Positions 43,447-52,579 of a DNA stretch of 64,000 bases are shown piece after piece. The first letter of the stretch is position 1, and every line of letters starts with the position of its first letter. The translations under genes were made by a program, and so were the position numbers. Source of the DNA: Rhizobium sp. AAP43 (GTDB lineage: Bacteria; Pseudomonadota; Alphaproteobacteria; Rhizobiales; Rhizobiaceae); contig NZ_LJHS01000009.1 in assembly GCF_001296045.1 (NCBI RefSeq), positions 1 to 64,000 on the forward strand. Reading direction: 5' to 3'. The notes under the pieces are model-generated. The model had not been told where the DNA came from. It saw only the letters and a program-made list of their open reading frames with translations, and ran no database searches.

Positions 43447-45831
43447 ATGCTCTTCAAGTCGGCCACCAGCCGGAACATCTTCTCTACGGTCGCGCTCGGT
43501 GTCGTCACAACGATCGGCGTCGCTGCAGCCATTATCGGCTCAAGTTACGGTTCCATTCGGAACGCCGGCATCGAGAAGATGCAGACAGCCGCAATCACGG
43601 CCGCGGCTGACGCCGAGAAAACCCTGACGCTTGCCCACCAGATGGTGGTCGGCATGGAAGCGTCCCTGAGTGCGCTCCGGGAACGAGGCCTGGTGGATCG
43701 GGATGTTGCAACCGCGAGCTTGCGCAAGAGCCTGGAACGCTTTCCCGGAGCCATTGGTGTTTCAACGGGATGGGAGCCGAACGCATTTGACGGACGAGAC
43801 GCAGACTTCGCCGGCAAGCCCATGCACGATCAGACCGGGCGTTTCCTACCCTATGTCTATCGATCTACCGGCACCATCAAGAGCGACGTTCTCGTCGACT
43901 ATGACAAGCCAGGTGCCGGAGACTATTACATTCTGCCGGTTACCACCGGCAAGGATGTCCTGCTTGAGCCTTATGTTTATCCGGTCGATGGCAAGGACGT
44001 GCTGATGACCACCATCTCGGTCCCGATGATCGAGAATGGCAAGACACTGGGCTATGTCGGCGCCGACATCGATCTCCGGGAAACCGCCGCAAAACTCGCA
44101 GCGCAGCGCCCTCTCGGCGACGGCTATGTGGCTTTGCTCTCCTCCGCCAATGCCTTTGTCAGCCATCCCGACGCCTCCGTCATGGGCAAGTCGCTCACAG
44201 ACAGCGGTTTCGACGTGACGGCCTGGCAAAGCCTAATCAATACGCCCGGCACGGTCAGGACGTTGTCCGACCGCGACGGACAAGAACACTTGGCCATCGC
44301 CATCCCAATCAAACCCTTCGCCGGAGCGGTCTGGAACGTCGTCGTGTCGGTGCCGAGCGCCACCGTTCTGGGCGTGCTTTCGGAAACCGTCCGGACATCG
44401 ACACTGATCATTGCCGCCGCGACGGTCCTCCTGATCCTGGTGGGCTCGCTCCTCGCAAGCCGCTTCACCAGCCGCATCAACAGGGTCATCGGCCAAACCA
44501 CCGAAATTGCTGCCGGCCGCCTCGACGTCGAACTCACCGACCGTGACCGCGCGGACGAACTGGGCGACCTGTCACGTTCGCTGCAGGTTCTGCTCGAAAA
44601 CAATCGCCAGAAGGTCGAACTGGAAAAAGCGGCAGAGATCCGCTTCGAACAGGAGGAAATCGAACGCGTCGAACGGTCGAAGGGTCACAAGGCCCGCGAG
44701 GAAGAGATCCGCTTCGTCGTCGAGGAATTGCGCGCCGGGCTTGCCCGTCTCTCCGACGGCGATATGACCGTCCGACTTGAAAAGCCCTTCTCGCCATCAC
44801 TCGACGAAATCCGCGGCAACTTCAACGAGTCGATCGAAAAACTGCGCGCAGCCATGCTGTCCTTCCGCGACAATGCAACGACGATCGAGAACGGGTCACG
44901 GGAAATCCGCTCGGCAGCCGACGATCTCGCCAGGCGCACCGAGCAGCAGGCCGCCTCCGTCGAAGAGACATCTGCCGCCCTGTCGCAGATCACGCGATCG
45001 GTCCGGGAATCGACCGAGCGTGCGGAGGCCGCAGGCGTTCAGGTGAGCCGCACCAAGGAAAGTGCAGAACGATCCGGCGACGTTGTACGGTCGGCTATCG
45101 ACGCCATGAGCGCCATCGAAAAATCGTCAGACTCGATCTCCAACATCATCGGCGTCATCGACGAAATCGCTTTTCAGACCAATCTCCTCGCGCTGAACGC
45201 CGGTGTCGAAGCAGCACGTGCAGGGGAAGCCGGCAAGGGTTTTGCCGTCGTCGCCCAGGAAGTGCGTGAACTTGCTCAGCGCTCGGCCAATGCCGCCAAG
45301 GAGATTAAAACCCTGATCACGGCCTCCAGCGATCAGGTGAAGCACGGCGTATCGCTGGTCGACCAGACCGGAGAGGCGCTGACAGCCATCGTCACTGAAG
45401 TCCAGTCGATCAACACCAACGTTCAGGCCATTGTCGAGGCTGCCCGCGAACAGTCGACAGGCCTCCACGAAATCAATACGGCGGTCAACGTCATGGATCA
45501 GGGTACGCAGAAGAATGCGGCCATGGTCGAGGAAACCAACGCCGCCTCGCACACGCTGGTCACCGAAGTCCAATCGCTCTCGGCACGGCTCGCTCAGTTC
45601 AATCTTGGCCGACATATTGAGGCCGCGCGAGCTCCCACGCCGGGCGTGTCACACACTGCAGGCATCGAAACCGGGCCCGCCACCGCCTACACCCCTGCCC
45701 CGTGCCGCCCAACCTCTGTTGCCGGCCCGACCCGCGCCGTTGCCTCGCCCGCCCGCGCTCTTGCCAGCAAGATCGCCTCTGCCATGGGGGCAAAGCCAGC
45801 GCCAAGCGGCACGGAATGGGAAGAATTCTGA
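43447..45831 (+). CDS. Methyl-accepting chemotaxis protein with Cache sensor and C-terminal WEEF tail
   Basis: A 794-residue inner-membrane chemoreceptor. Helix 1 (residues 10-32) precedes a roughly 285-residue periplasmic Cache-type sensor (YRSTGTIKSDVLVDYD, DDYYILP-like and GYVGADIDLRE segments). A second helix (about residues 318-340) is followed by HAMP, a long linker and a second HAMP-like piece (SDGDMTVRLEKPF). The signalling hairpin tip reads IDEIAFQTNLLALNAGVEAARAGEAGKGFAVVAQEVRELAQRSA. The last residues, EWEEF, resemble the NWETF tether for CheR/CheB, so methylation enzymes may dock there. The ligand is unknown. Confidence 0.95.
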   Translation: MLFKSATSRNIFSTVALGVVTTIGVAAAIIGSSYGSIRNAGIEKMQTAAITAAADAEKTLTLAHQMVVGMEASLSALRERGLVDRDVATASLRKSLERFPGAIGVSTGWEPNAFDGRDADFAGKPMHDQTGRFLPYVYRSTGTIKSDVLVDYDKPGAGDYYILPVTTGKDVLLEPYVYPVDGKDVLMTTISVPMIENGKTLGYVGADIDLRETAAKLAAQRPLGDGYVALLSSANAFVSHPDASVMGKSLTDSGFDVTAWQSLINTPGTVRTLSDRDGQEHLAIAIPIKPFAGAVWNVVVSVPSATVLGVLSETVRTSTLIIAAATVLLILVGSLLASRFTSRINRVIGQTTEIAAGRLDVELTDRDRADELGDLSRSLQVLLENNRQKVELEKAAEIRFEQEEIERVERSKGHKAREEEIRFVVEELRAGLARLSDGDMTVRLEKPFSPSLDEIRGNFNESIEKLRAAMLSFRDNATTIENGSREIRSAADDLARRTEQQAASVEETSAALSQITRSVRESTERAEAAGVQVSRTKESAERSGDVVRSAIDAMSAIEKSSDSISNIIGVIDEIAFQTNLLALNAGVEAARAGEAGKGFAVVAQEVRELAQRSANAAKEIKTLITASSDQVKHGVSLVDQTGEALTAIVTEVQSINTNVQAIVEAAREQSTGLHEINTAVNVMDQGTQKNAAMVEETNAASHTLVTEVQSLSARLAQFNLGRHIEAARAPTPGVSHTAGIETGPATAYTPAPCRPTSVAGPTRAVASPARALASKIASAMGAKPAPSGTEWEEF

Positions 45832-45860
45832 TCGCGCTATCCAAAACGGGACATATGAGG

Positions 45861-45887
45861 AATGGCGGCCGCGAGCCGCCATTTTTC
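45861..45887 (+). terminator. Chemoreceptor gene terminator
   Basis: Perfect 9-bp arms AATGGCGGC and GCCGCCATT with a 5-nt loop run into TTTTT. It lies 30 bp after the chemoreceptor stop. Confidence 0.9.
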
Positions 45888-45902
45888 GATCATCACGTGA
45901 GA

Positions 45903-46619
45903 TCAGACAGCGTCCAGCACCAGCAATTCCTCGAAATGGTTCATGTCATCAAAGGCGCAGAAGGCCGGCGCACGGAGTTCGATCACTGGGGCTGCGGCGC
46001 GGATCTCTGCCGCCAACTGTTCAAGCACAGGCACCCACGTCGCCATTGTTGCGTCATCCAGCCGCTCGATGAGATAGGCAAAGGTGATGTGGAACTTGTA
46101 GGTTTCGTGGTCGGGATGACGATACCCGAAGAGGTCGCCGAGACGGTCACGCCAGCGCCGCAACCTTTCTCGGTCCGACGCTGTCACGCCGTCAAGAACG
46201 AGGCCAACTGGCGTCGCATGCGTCAACTCCATCGCGAACGCCTCGCCCGGCGCAAAACCGGCCAGTCGATCCATGAAGATCGCCGTCATGTCATCGACTG
46301 GCGCATGCACTGAGACATCCTCCGGCCAGAAAGGCAGCGCGCGACGACTTTCGATGATGCCCTGGAAGAGCGTCATATGCAGACTCGACTCGGCAGTGAA
46401 GGCAAGCCTGTCCGCGCCCGGCATCCCCTTGTAGCGCTCACGGACCGCGCGGATCACACGCTCGCTCTCCGACCCCTCCACCAGATGGCAGACGATCGTA
46501 TTGCCGCGCTCGATCAGAAAGCGACCCTCCGCGTCGTGGCGCGTGCCAAGATGCGAGGGCGACTTAGGATTGTGCCTGCGCGAGGCAAAATGCAGATGGG
46601 GCGGCAGATCTTCGTTCAT
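45903..46619 (-). CDS. 2H-phosphoesterase-like DUF1868 protein
   Basis: A 238-residue protein with two H-x-T motifs, HMT (residues 81-83) and HIT (177-179). These define the 2H phosphoesterase superfamily (cyclic phosphodiesterases, RNA ligase-like enzymes). Surrounding sequence AESSLHMTLFQGI and YKFHITFAYLIERLDD fits the DUF1868 branch. The likely reaction is hydrolysis of a 2',3'-cyclic or related phosphodiester; the substrate is unknown. Confidence 0.82.
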   Translation of the reverse strand: MNEDLPPHLHFASRRHNPKSPSHLGTRHDAEGRFLIERGNTIVCHLVEGSESERVIRAVRERYKGMPGADRLAFTAESSLHMTLFQGIIESRRALPFWPEDVSVHAPVDDMTAIFMDRLAGFAPGEAFAMELTHATPVGLVLDGVTASDRERLRRWRDRLGDLFGYRHPDHETYKFHITFAYLIERLDDATMATWVPVLEQLAAEIRAAAPVIELRAPAFCAFDDMNHFEELLVLDAV

Positions 46620-46746
46620 TCTAGTCTATCCTGTTGCGATCGCCCGTTTCGCTAGCCGCCCTCCACGAATTCTATATGACACGGAGCAGAACCACCCGGT
46701 CCGGTCATGCTCCCCAACTTTCCTGCCTGCGGTCGCAATTATGGGG

Positions 46747-46775
46747 TTGGTTTGCGGACGGACTTTCCCTATAAG
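46747..46775 (+). promoter_or_regulatory. Candidate sigma-70 promoter of carB
   Basis: TTGGTT (46747-46752), 17-bp spacer, TATAAG (46770-46775). Transcription would start near 46782, about 90 nt upstream of carB. Confidence 0.6.
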
Positions 46776-46809
46776 CCGCTTCTAGCCTGAAAAGACCATC
46801 TCTCTGCGC

Positions 46810-46844
46810 CCGGCCGGTGACCTCCCTCACCCAGGCCGGCTTTT
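46810..46844 (+). terminator. Terminator-like hairpin in the carB leader
   Basis: CCGGCC-GGTGA pairs with TCACC-CA-GGCCGG (11 bp with a 2-nt bulge, CCTCCC loop), followed by CTTTT. The only gene upstream on this side is on the opposite strand, so the hairpin lies in the carB leader, between its likely promoter and the start codon. It may act as an attenuator or end a short leader RNA. Confidence 0.65.
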
Positions 46845-46871
46845 CGCGCAGGTCAAAGAACGGATAGAGCC

Positions 46872-49800
46872 ATGCCAAAGCGCCAAGATATCAAGTCCAT
46901 CCTCATCATCGGCGCTGGCCCGATCGTCATTGGCCAGGCATGTGAATTCGACTATTCCGGCACTCAGGCCGTCAAGGCGCTGAAGGAAGAGGGTTACCGG
47001 GTCATCCTGGTCAACTCAAATCCCGCTACCATCATGACAGACCCGGGCCTCGCCGACGCAACTTACGTCGAGCCGATCACGCCGGAAGTCGTCGCCAAGA
47101 TCATTGCCAAGGAGCGACCGGACGCTCTGCTCCCCACCATGGGCGGCCAGACCGCACTCAACACCGCACTCTCGCTGAAGCGCATGGGCGTGCTGGATCG
47201 CTACAATGTCGAGATGATCGGCGCCAAGCCAGCTGCCATCGACATGGCAGAAGACCGCGCCCTGTTCCGCGAAGCCATGACCCGCATCGGCCTTGAGACG
47301 CCGAAGTCGATGCTTGCCAATGCCACCGAGATCAAGGATGCCGACCGCAAGACCCATGAGGCGGCTCGCGCCGAACTCAAGGCAAAGCTTTCAGGCGCGG
47401 AGCTCGACAAGGCGCTGGACGAGCTGGAAAACCAGTGGAACCTCGGCGAGACCGACCGCAAGCAGCGCTATATGAGCCATGCCATGGCAATCGCCGCTCA
47501 GGCGCTTGACGTGGTCGGCCTGCCCGCCATCATCCGCCCGTCCTTCACCATGGGCGGCACCGGCGGCGGCATTGCCTACAACCGCTCCGAATTCTACGAG
47601 ATCATCAATTCCGGTCTCGATGCCTCGCCGACCACTGAAGTTCTGATCGAGGAATCGGTCCTCGGCTGGAAGGAATATGAAATGGAAGTCGTCCGCGACA
47701 AGGCGGACAACTGCATCATCATCTGCTCGATCGAAAACATCGACCCGATGGGCGTCCATACGGGCGACTCGATCACCGTTGCGCCGGCACTGACGCTGAC
47801 CGACAAGGAATACCAGATCATGCGCAACGCCTCGATCGCGGTTCTGCGCGAGATCGGCGTTGAGACCGGCGGCTCGAACGTGCAGTTCGCCGTCAACCCT
47901 GCCGATGGCCGTCTGGTCGTCATCGAAATGAACCCGCGCGTTTCGCGCTCGTCGGCACTGGCTTCGAAGGCCACCGGCTTCCCGATCGCCAAGGTCGCCG
48001 CCAAGCTCGCTGTCGGCTATACGCTGGACGAACTCGATAACGACATCACCGGCGGCGCAACGCCCGCTTCGTTCGAACCGTCCATCGACTACGTTGTCAC
48101 CAAGATCCCGCGCTTCGCCTTTGAAAAGTTCCCCGGCGCCGGCACGACACTCACGACCGCGATGAAGTCGGTTGGCGAAGTCATGGCGATCGGCCGCACC
48201 TTCGCGGAATCGCTGCAGAAAGCGCTCCGTGGTCTCGAAACCGGCCTGACCGGCCTCGACGAGATCGAGATCCCGGGCCTCGGTCAGGGCGACGACAAGA
48301 ATGCCATCCGCGCCGCTATCGGCACACCGACGCCGGATCGCCTGCGCATGGTCGCCCAGGCTCTGCGTCTCGGCATGTCGGAAGAAGAAGTGCATGAAGG
48401 CTGCAAGATCGACCCCTGGTTCATCGCCCAGTTCAAGGCGATCACCGACATGGAGGCGCGTGTCCGCGAGCACGGCCTGCCCGCTGACGCCGAAAACCTG
48501 CGCACGCTGAAGGCCATGGGCTTCTCCGACGCCCGCCTCGCCTCGCTGTCCGGCAAGCGCCCGAAGGAAGTCGCCGAGCTCCGCAATGGCCTGAACGTGC
48601 GTCCGGTCTTCAAGCGCATCGACACCTGTGCGGCCGAATTCGCATCGCCGACCGCCTACATGTACTCGACCTACGAGACCCCCTTCGTTGGCGAACTCCG
48701 CTCGGAAGCCCAGGTCTCCGACCGCAAGAAGGTCGTCATCCTCGGCGGTGGTCCGAACCGTATCGGCCAGGGCATCGAGTTTGACTATTGCTGCTGCCAT
48801 GCCGCCTTCGCGCTGAAGGACGCAGGCTTTGAAGCGATCATGATCAACTGCAACCCGGAAACCGTGTCGACCGACTACGACACCTCAGACCGCCTCTATT
48901 TCGAGCCGCTGACGGCCGAAGACGTGATCGAGATCCTGCGCGCCGAGCAGGAAAAGGGCGAAGTCGTGGGCGTCATCGTCCAGTTCGGCGGCCAGACCCC
49001 GCTGAAGCTCGCCGAAGCCTTGGAAAAGAACGGCATCCCGATCCTCGGCACGGCACCCGACATGATCGACCTCGCCGAAGACCGGGACCGCTTCCAGAAG
49101 CTTCTGATGAAGCTCGACCTCAACCAGCCGAACAATGGCATTGCCTACTCGGTCGAGCAGGCACGCTTGGTCGCCACCGAAATCGGTTTTCCGCTGGTCG
49201 TGCGCCCGTCCTACGTGCTGGGCGGCCGTGCCATGCAGATCATCCACAATGAAAGCATGCTGCAGAGCTATCTGCTCGACACAGTGCCCGGCCTCGTTCC
49301 GGAAGACATCAAGCAGCGCTACCCGAACGACAAGACCGGCCAGATCAACACCCTGCTCGGCAAGAACCCGCTTCTCTTCGACAGCTACCTGACCAATGCC
49401 ATTGAAGTCGACGTCGACGCGCTCTGCGACGGCGAAAATGTCTTCGTCTCGGGCATTATGGAGCATATCGAGGAAGCCGGCATCCATTCGGGTGATAGCG
49501 CCTGCTCGCTGCCCTCGCGTTCGCTGTCCAAGGAAACCCTTGACGAGTTGGAACGCCAGACGGCCGCCATGGCCAAGGCGCTCAATGTCGGTGGCCTGAT
49601 GAACGTCCAGTACGCCATTAAGGACGACGTGATCTACGTGCTCGAAGTCAATCCGCGCGCCTCGCGCACCGTGCCCTTCGTCGCCAAAACCATCGGCGCG
49701 CCGATTGCCAAGATCGCCGCCCGCATCATGACTGGCGAAAAGCTTGATGGCGCGATTGCCGCCTATGGCGCCAAGCCCGATCCGCGTAATCTGAAGCATA

Positions 49801-50354
49801 TCGCGGTCAAGGAAGCCGTCTTCCCGTTCGCCCGCTTCCCCGGCGTCGACACACTGCTCGGACCGGAAATGCGCTCGACCGGCGAAGTCATGGGCCTCGA
49901 CACGGATTTCGCGCTGGCCTTCGCCAAGAGCCAGCTCGGCGCATCCGTCGAGCTGCCGCGTGACGGCACCGTCTTCGTGTCGGTTCGTGACGAGGACAAG
50001 GAGCGCGTCCTTCCCTCGGTGCGCATCCTGACCGAGATCGGCTTCAAGGTTCTCGCCACCGGCGGCACCCAGCGCTTCCTCGCCGAAAACGGCATTGAAG
50101 CGGTGAAGATCAACAAGGTGCTCGAAGGCCGTCCGCATATCGAAGACGCCATCCGCAACCGTCAGGTCCAGCTGGTGATCAACACCACGGATGGCAACAA
50201 GGCGATCTCGGACTCCAAGTCGCTGCGCCGCGCCGCCCTGATGCAGAAGGTGCCATACTACACGACAATGGCGGGTGCGCTCGCGGCCGCCGAAGCGATC
50301 CGCGGCCTGAAGAAGGGCCAGCTCGAAGTTCGCCCACTGCAGAGCTACTTCTGA
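46872..50354 (+). CDS. carB: Carbamoyl-phosphate synthase large subunit
   Basis: A 1160-residue enzyme combining bicarbonate, ammonia and 2 ATP to carbamoyl phosphate, for pyrimidines and arginine. Two homologous synthetase halves are visible. The first begins [21 protein letters not shown] with ATP-grasp [20 protein letters not shown]; the second begins [21 protein letters not shown] with [20 protein letters not shown]. The C-terminal allosteric MGS-like domain contains [22 protein letters not shown]. It is longer than the E. coli protein (1073) because of an insert near residues 155-200 ([19 protein letters not shown]), which is common in alphaproteobacteria as I recall. Confidence 0.98.
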   Translation: MPKRQDIKSILIIGAGPIVIGQACEFDYSGTQAVKALKEEGYRVILVNSNPATIMTDPGLADATYVEPITPEVVAKIIAKERPDALLPTMGGQTALNTALSLKRMGVLDRYNVEMIGAKPAAIDMAEDRALFREAMTRIGLETPKSMLANATEIKDADRKTHEAARAELKAKLSGAELDKALDELENQWNLGETDRKQRYMSHAMAIAAQALDVVGLPAIIRPSFTMGGTGGGIAYNRSEFYEIINSGLDASPTTEVLIEESVLGWKEYEMEVVRDKADNCIIICSIENIDPMGVHTGDSITVAPALTLTDKEYQIMRNASIAVLREIGVETGGSNVQFAVNPADGRLVVIEMNPRVSRSSALASKATGFPIAKVAAKLAVGYTLDELDNDITGGATPASFEPSIDYVVTKIPRFAFEKFPGAGTTLTTAMKSVGEVMAIGRTFAESLQKALRGLETGLTGLDEIEIPGLGQGDDKNAIRAAIGTPTPDRLRMVAQALRLGMSEEEVHEGCKIDPWFIAQFKAITDMEARVREHGLPADAENLRTLKAMGFSDARLASLSGKRPKEVAELRNGLNVRPVFKRIDTCAAEFASPTAYMYSTYETPFVGELRSEAQVSDRKKVVILGGGPNRIGQGIEFDYCCCHAAFALKDAGFEAIMINCNPETVSTDYDTSDRLYFEPLTAEDVIEILRAEQEKGEVVGVIVQFGGQTPLKLAEALEKNGIPILGTAPDMIDLAEDRDRFQKLLMKLDLNQPNNGIAYSVEQARLVATEIGFPLVVRPSYVLGGRAMQIIHNESMLQSYLLDTVPGLVPEDIKQRYPNDKTGQINTLLGKNPLLFDSYLTNAIEVDVDALCDGENVFVSGIMEHIEEAGIHSGDSACSLPSRSLSKETLDELERQTAAMAKALNVGGLMNVQYAIKDDVIYVLEVNPRASRTVPFVAKTIGAPIAKIAARIMTGEKLDGAIAAYGAKPDPRNLKHIAVKEAVFPFARFPGVDTLLGPEMRSTGEVMGLDTDFALAFAKSQLGASVELPRDGTVFVSVRDEDKERVLPSVRILTEIGFKVLATGGTQRFLAENGIEAVKINKVLEGRPHIEDAIRNRQVQLVINTTDGNKAISDSKSLRRAALMQKVPYYTTMAGALAAAEAIRGLKKGQLEVRPLQSYF

Positions 50355-50362
50355 TCCGAACC

Positions 50363-50417
50363 CCGGGGGCACTCGCCCCCGGCATCGCACAGAAAGAAAC
50401 GGGCATTTGTCCGTTTC
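50363..50417. terminator. Two hairpins after carB
   Basis: Hairpin 1 has CCGGGGGC/GCCCCCGG arms (50363-50370, 50375-50382) and no T-run. Hairpin 2 has GAAACGG/CCGTTTC arms (50396-50402, 50411-50417). Together they probably end carB transcripts, but neither is a classical plus-strand terminator. Confidence 0.45.
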
Positions 50418-50433
50418 CCGATTTCGGATCACA

Positions 50434-51138
50434 ATGCTCGCCATGGCTGGCGATAGACCCGAACCGGTTTCAACGGCACCTGCCGTCGATCCTCGGCCGC
50501 AGGACAGGAGCCTGTTTGGCTATGACAGCGGCCCGGACGCGCCCATCCGGGCGACGTCCAGGGCAATAGAAGCGGCAGCGGCTGCACGCAGTGTCATTCT
50601 CGTCGAAGGGATCAGCGACCAGATTGCTCTGGAAGCAACAGCCATGAAACTCGGCCTCGACCTTGCCTCCCGACGCGTCGTCGTCGTTCCCATCGGTGGC
50701 ATTGGATCCGTAAACCGTTACCTCTCCCATTTCCTCTCAAGCGAGCTAAAGCCTGCGATAAGCGGCCTCTTTGACGGCGCGGAAGCGCCGATCTTGCGCA
50801 AAGCCTTGCTGCGTCAGCGGTCAGAATCTGCCGACCTTGAACAACTCGGATTCTTCCTGTGTGATCGTGACCTCGAGGACGAACTCCTGCGTGCTGTCAG
50901 CACACAGGCCGTCGAAGCCATTCTGAAAGAGCAGGGCGATCAGCGAGCAATTCAGACGCTCCAGCGTCAGGATGCATGGCGAGACCGTCCGTTCCACCAG
51001 CAACTGCTGCGCTTCCTTGGGGCTGGAGCCGGGCGAAAACTGCGCTACGCGCGGCACTTGGCCCTCGCGGTCCCAGCGGGAAGAACGCCGGCCCCGTTTT
51101 TGGGCGTTCTGTCGTGGGCTTTGACCGGGAACGAGTGA
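50434..51138 (+). CDS. Stand-alone OLD-type TOPRIM domain protein
   Basis: About 234 residues. The core is a TOPRIM fold like the C-terminal nuclease half of OLD-family proteins: VILVEGISDQIALEATAMKLG carries the conserved Glu, then VVVVPIGGIGSVNRYLSHF, and GFFLCDRDLEDELLRAV carries the D-x-D acidic pair. OLD nucleases normally have an N-terminal ABC-type ATPase, which is absent, with only about 45 residues before the TOPRIM. It may be a nuclease or a nucleotide-binding protein working with an unlinked partner. The start is uncertain (ATG at 50434 or 50443, TTG at 50407). Confidence 0.72.
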   Translation: MLAMAGDRPEPVSTAPAVDPRPQDRSLFGYDSGPDAPIRATSRAIEAAAAARSVILVEGISDQIALEATAMKLGLDLASRRVVVVPIGGIGSVNRYLSHFLSSELKPAISGLFDGAEAPILRKALLRQRSESADLEQLGFFLCDRDLEDELLRAVSTQAVEAILKEQGDQRAIQTLQRQDAWRDRPFHQQLLRFLGAGAGRKLRYARHLALAVPAGRTPAPFLGVLSWALTGNE

Positions 51139-51189
51139 TTCTGCCGGCGATCTTGACGTTCTGCTCGGCGACCATTATTAAACCAAAAA

Positions 51190-51199
51190 GTTAATTAAC
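51190..51199. promoter_or_regulatory. Short palindrome before ArsR-type gene
   Basis: GTTAATTAAC is a perfect 10-bp palindrome 13 bp before the ArsR-type start. An autoregulatory operator is possible; evidence is position and symmetry only. Confidence 0.3.
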
Positions 51200-51212
51200 C
51201 GGTCAGCTAATC

Positions 51213-51566
51213 ATGAGCGACGATCCACTGTCCATCACACTCTCGGCGCTTGCCGATCCCACCCGCCGGGCGATCATCGCACGTCTGTCCAGGGGTGAGG
51301 CCACGGTCAATGAGCTTGCTGAACCTTTCGACATGAGCCTGCCGGCGATCTCGAAGCATTTAAAGGTGCTTGAGCGTGCAAGGCTCATTTCGCGTGGGCG
51401 CACGGCCCAGTGGCGACCGTGCCGGCTGGAGCCAGAGCCATTAAAGGCGATAGACGGCTGGCTCGGTGACTATCGCACGCTTTGGGAACACCGCCTGGAC
51501 AGGCTGGAGACCTATATCGCCTCACTCCAGTCAGACACGATCACAAAGGAGGAAAACGATGACTGA
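51213..51566 (+). CDS. ArsR-family transcriptional regulator
   Basis: A 117-residue winged-helix repressor. The core reads LADPTRRAIIARLSRGEATVNELAEPFDMSLPAISKHLKVLERARLISRGR, typical of the SdpR-like ArsR branch that lacks metal-binding cysteines. It is encoded directly before two SRPBCC genes and an MFS exporter gene, and overlaps the first SRPBCC gene by 8 nt. This regulator/AHSA1 pairing is widespread. The signal sensed is not known. Confidence 0.92.
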   Translation: MSDDPLSITLSALADPTRRAIIARLSRGEATVNELAEPFDMSLPAISKHLKVLERARLISRGRTAQWRPCRLEPEPLKAIDGWLGDYRTLWEHRLDRLETYIASLQSDTITKEENDD

Positions 51567-52005
51567 CAAGATGGAAATCCTCAACGACCGCCTGTTTCCC
51601 GTCGATCCGCAAACCTTGTTCAATGCCTTCGCAGATCCGGCAAAACTCAAGCACTGGTGGGGGCCGCATGACTTCACCAACAGGATCGACGAGTTCGATT
51701 TCCGTGAAGGCGGAAGCTGGCGCATCACCATGACCGCGTCCAACGGCACGGACTTCGACAACCACTCCACGTTTCAGGAAATCATCCCCCAGAGCCGCAT
51801 CGTCTTCCTGCATCACGAACCGATGCACATCTACACAATGGAAATGACCTTCGCGGAAGAGAGCGATGGGACGCGGCTACACTGGCGCATGCTGTTCGAA
51901 CCGACGGAAGAAAACCGCGACCTGGCGACTTTCATCCGCGCAGCGAATGAACAGAACTTCGACCGTTTGGAAAGTGTGCTCAACCTGGCAGAAGGTGCGC
52001 TCTGA
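51559..52005 (+). CDS. SRPBCC (AHSA1-type) domain protein
   Basis: A 148-residue START-like fold protein: PVDPQTLFNAFADPAKLKHWWGPHDFTN, a central GGSWRITM and a C-terminal helix. These have a hydrophobic cavity that binds lipids or other small molecules. The start at 51559 has AGGAGG 6 nt upstream and overlaps the regulator gene by 8 nt; the frame extends uselessly to 51466. It is co-transcribed with a paralogue directly downstream. Confidence 0.88.
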   Translation: MTDKMEILNDRLFPVDPQTLFNAFADPAKLKHWWGPHDFTNRIDEFDFREGGSWRITMTASNGTDFDNHSTFQEIIPQSRIVFLHHEPMHIYTMEMTFAEESDGTRLHWRMLFEPTEENRDLATFIRAANEQNFDRLESVLNLAEGAL

Positions 52006-52006
52006 G

Positions 52007-52474
52007 ATGACCCTCGGATACGATCCGGCCAAGATCCTGCAAGTGGAACGTCTTGTCGGAGCGCCAATTGAGCTCGTCTTCAGGATGTTCAGTGATGCCC
52101 GCCATCTCGACCAATGGTGGGGGCCAGACGGATTCCAGAATGAAACCCACGAGATGGATTTTTCCGTCGGCGGCCTCTGGCGCTATACGATGCATGGCCC
52201 GGACGGTAAGGATTGGCCAAACTGGATCCGCTATCAGGACATCACGCCCCCGACGCGCATAGCCTATCAACATGGCGCCGAGATGGGCGAACCGGCGCAT
52301 TTCGACGGCGTGATCACTCTGCAGCCTGAAGGGACCGGAACCCGCGTCACTCTCACTTTGATCTTCGCAACGCCTGAAGCACGTGATGCGACACTCAAAT
52401 TTGGAGCCGTGGAAGGCGGGAAACAGACGCTTGCGCGCCTCGATACCTATGCAATGGCGCAGAAAAATGCCTGA
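52007..52474 (+). CDS. SRPBCC (AHSA1-type) domain protein, paralogue
   Basis: A 155-residue protein with the same fold as its neighbour: APIELVFRMFSDARHLDQWWGPDGFQNETHEMDFSVGGLWRYTM. It starts one base after the previous stop, so translation is probably coupled. The two proteins may act as a pair or have diverged after tandem duplication. Confidence 0.88.
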   Translation: MTLGYDPAKILQVERLVGAPIELVFRMFSDARHLDQWWGPDGFQNETHEMDFSVGGLWRYTMHGPDGKDWPNWIRYQDITPPTRIAYQHGAEMGEPAHFDGVITLQPEGTGTRVTLTLIFATPEARDATLKFGAVEGGKQTLARLDTYAMAQKNA

Positions 52475-52579
52475 TGATGTCGCTTTCGGCGGCAAATCAG
52501 GCTCGGCCGCCGAGCACTTGACGCTTGCTAATTGAGCAAAAGCGGGGAAGTCTCCCATTGGCTTTCAAAGGGAGGTGAA

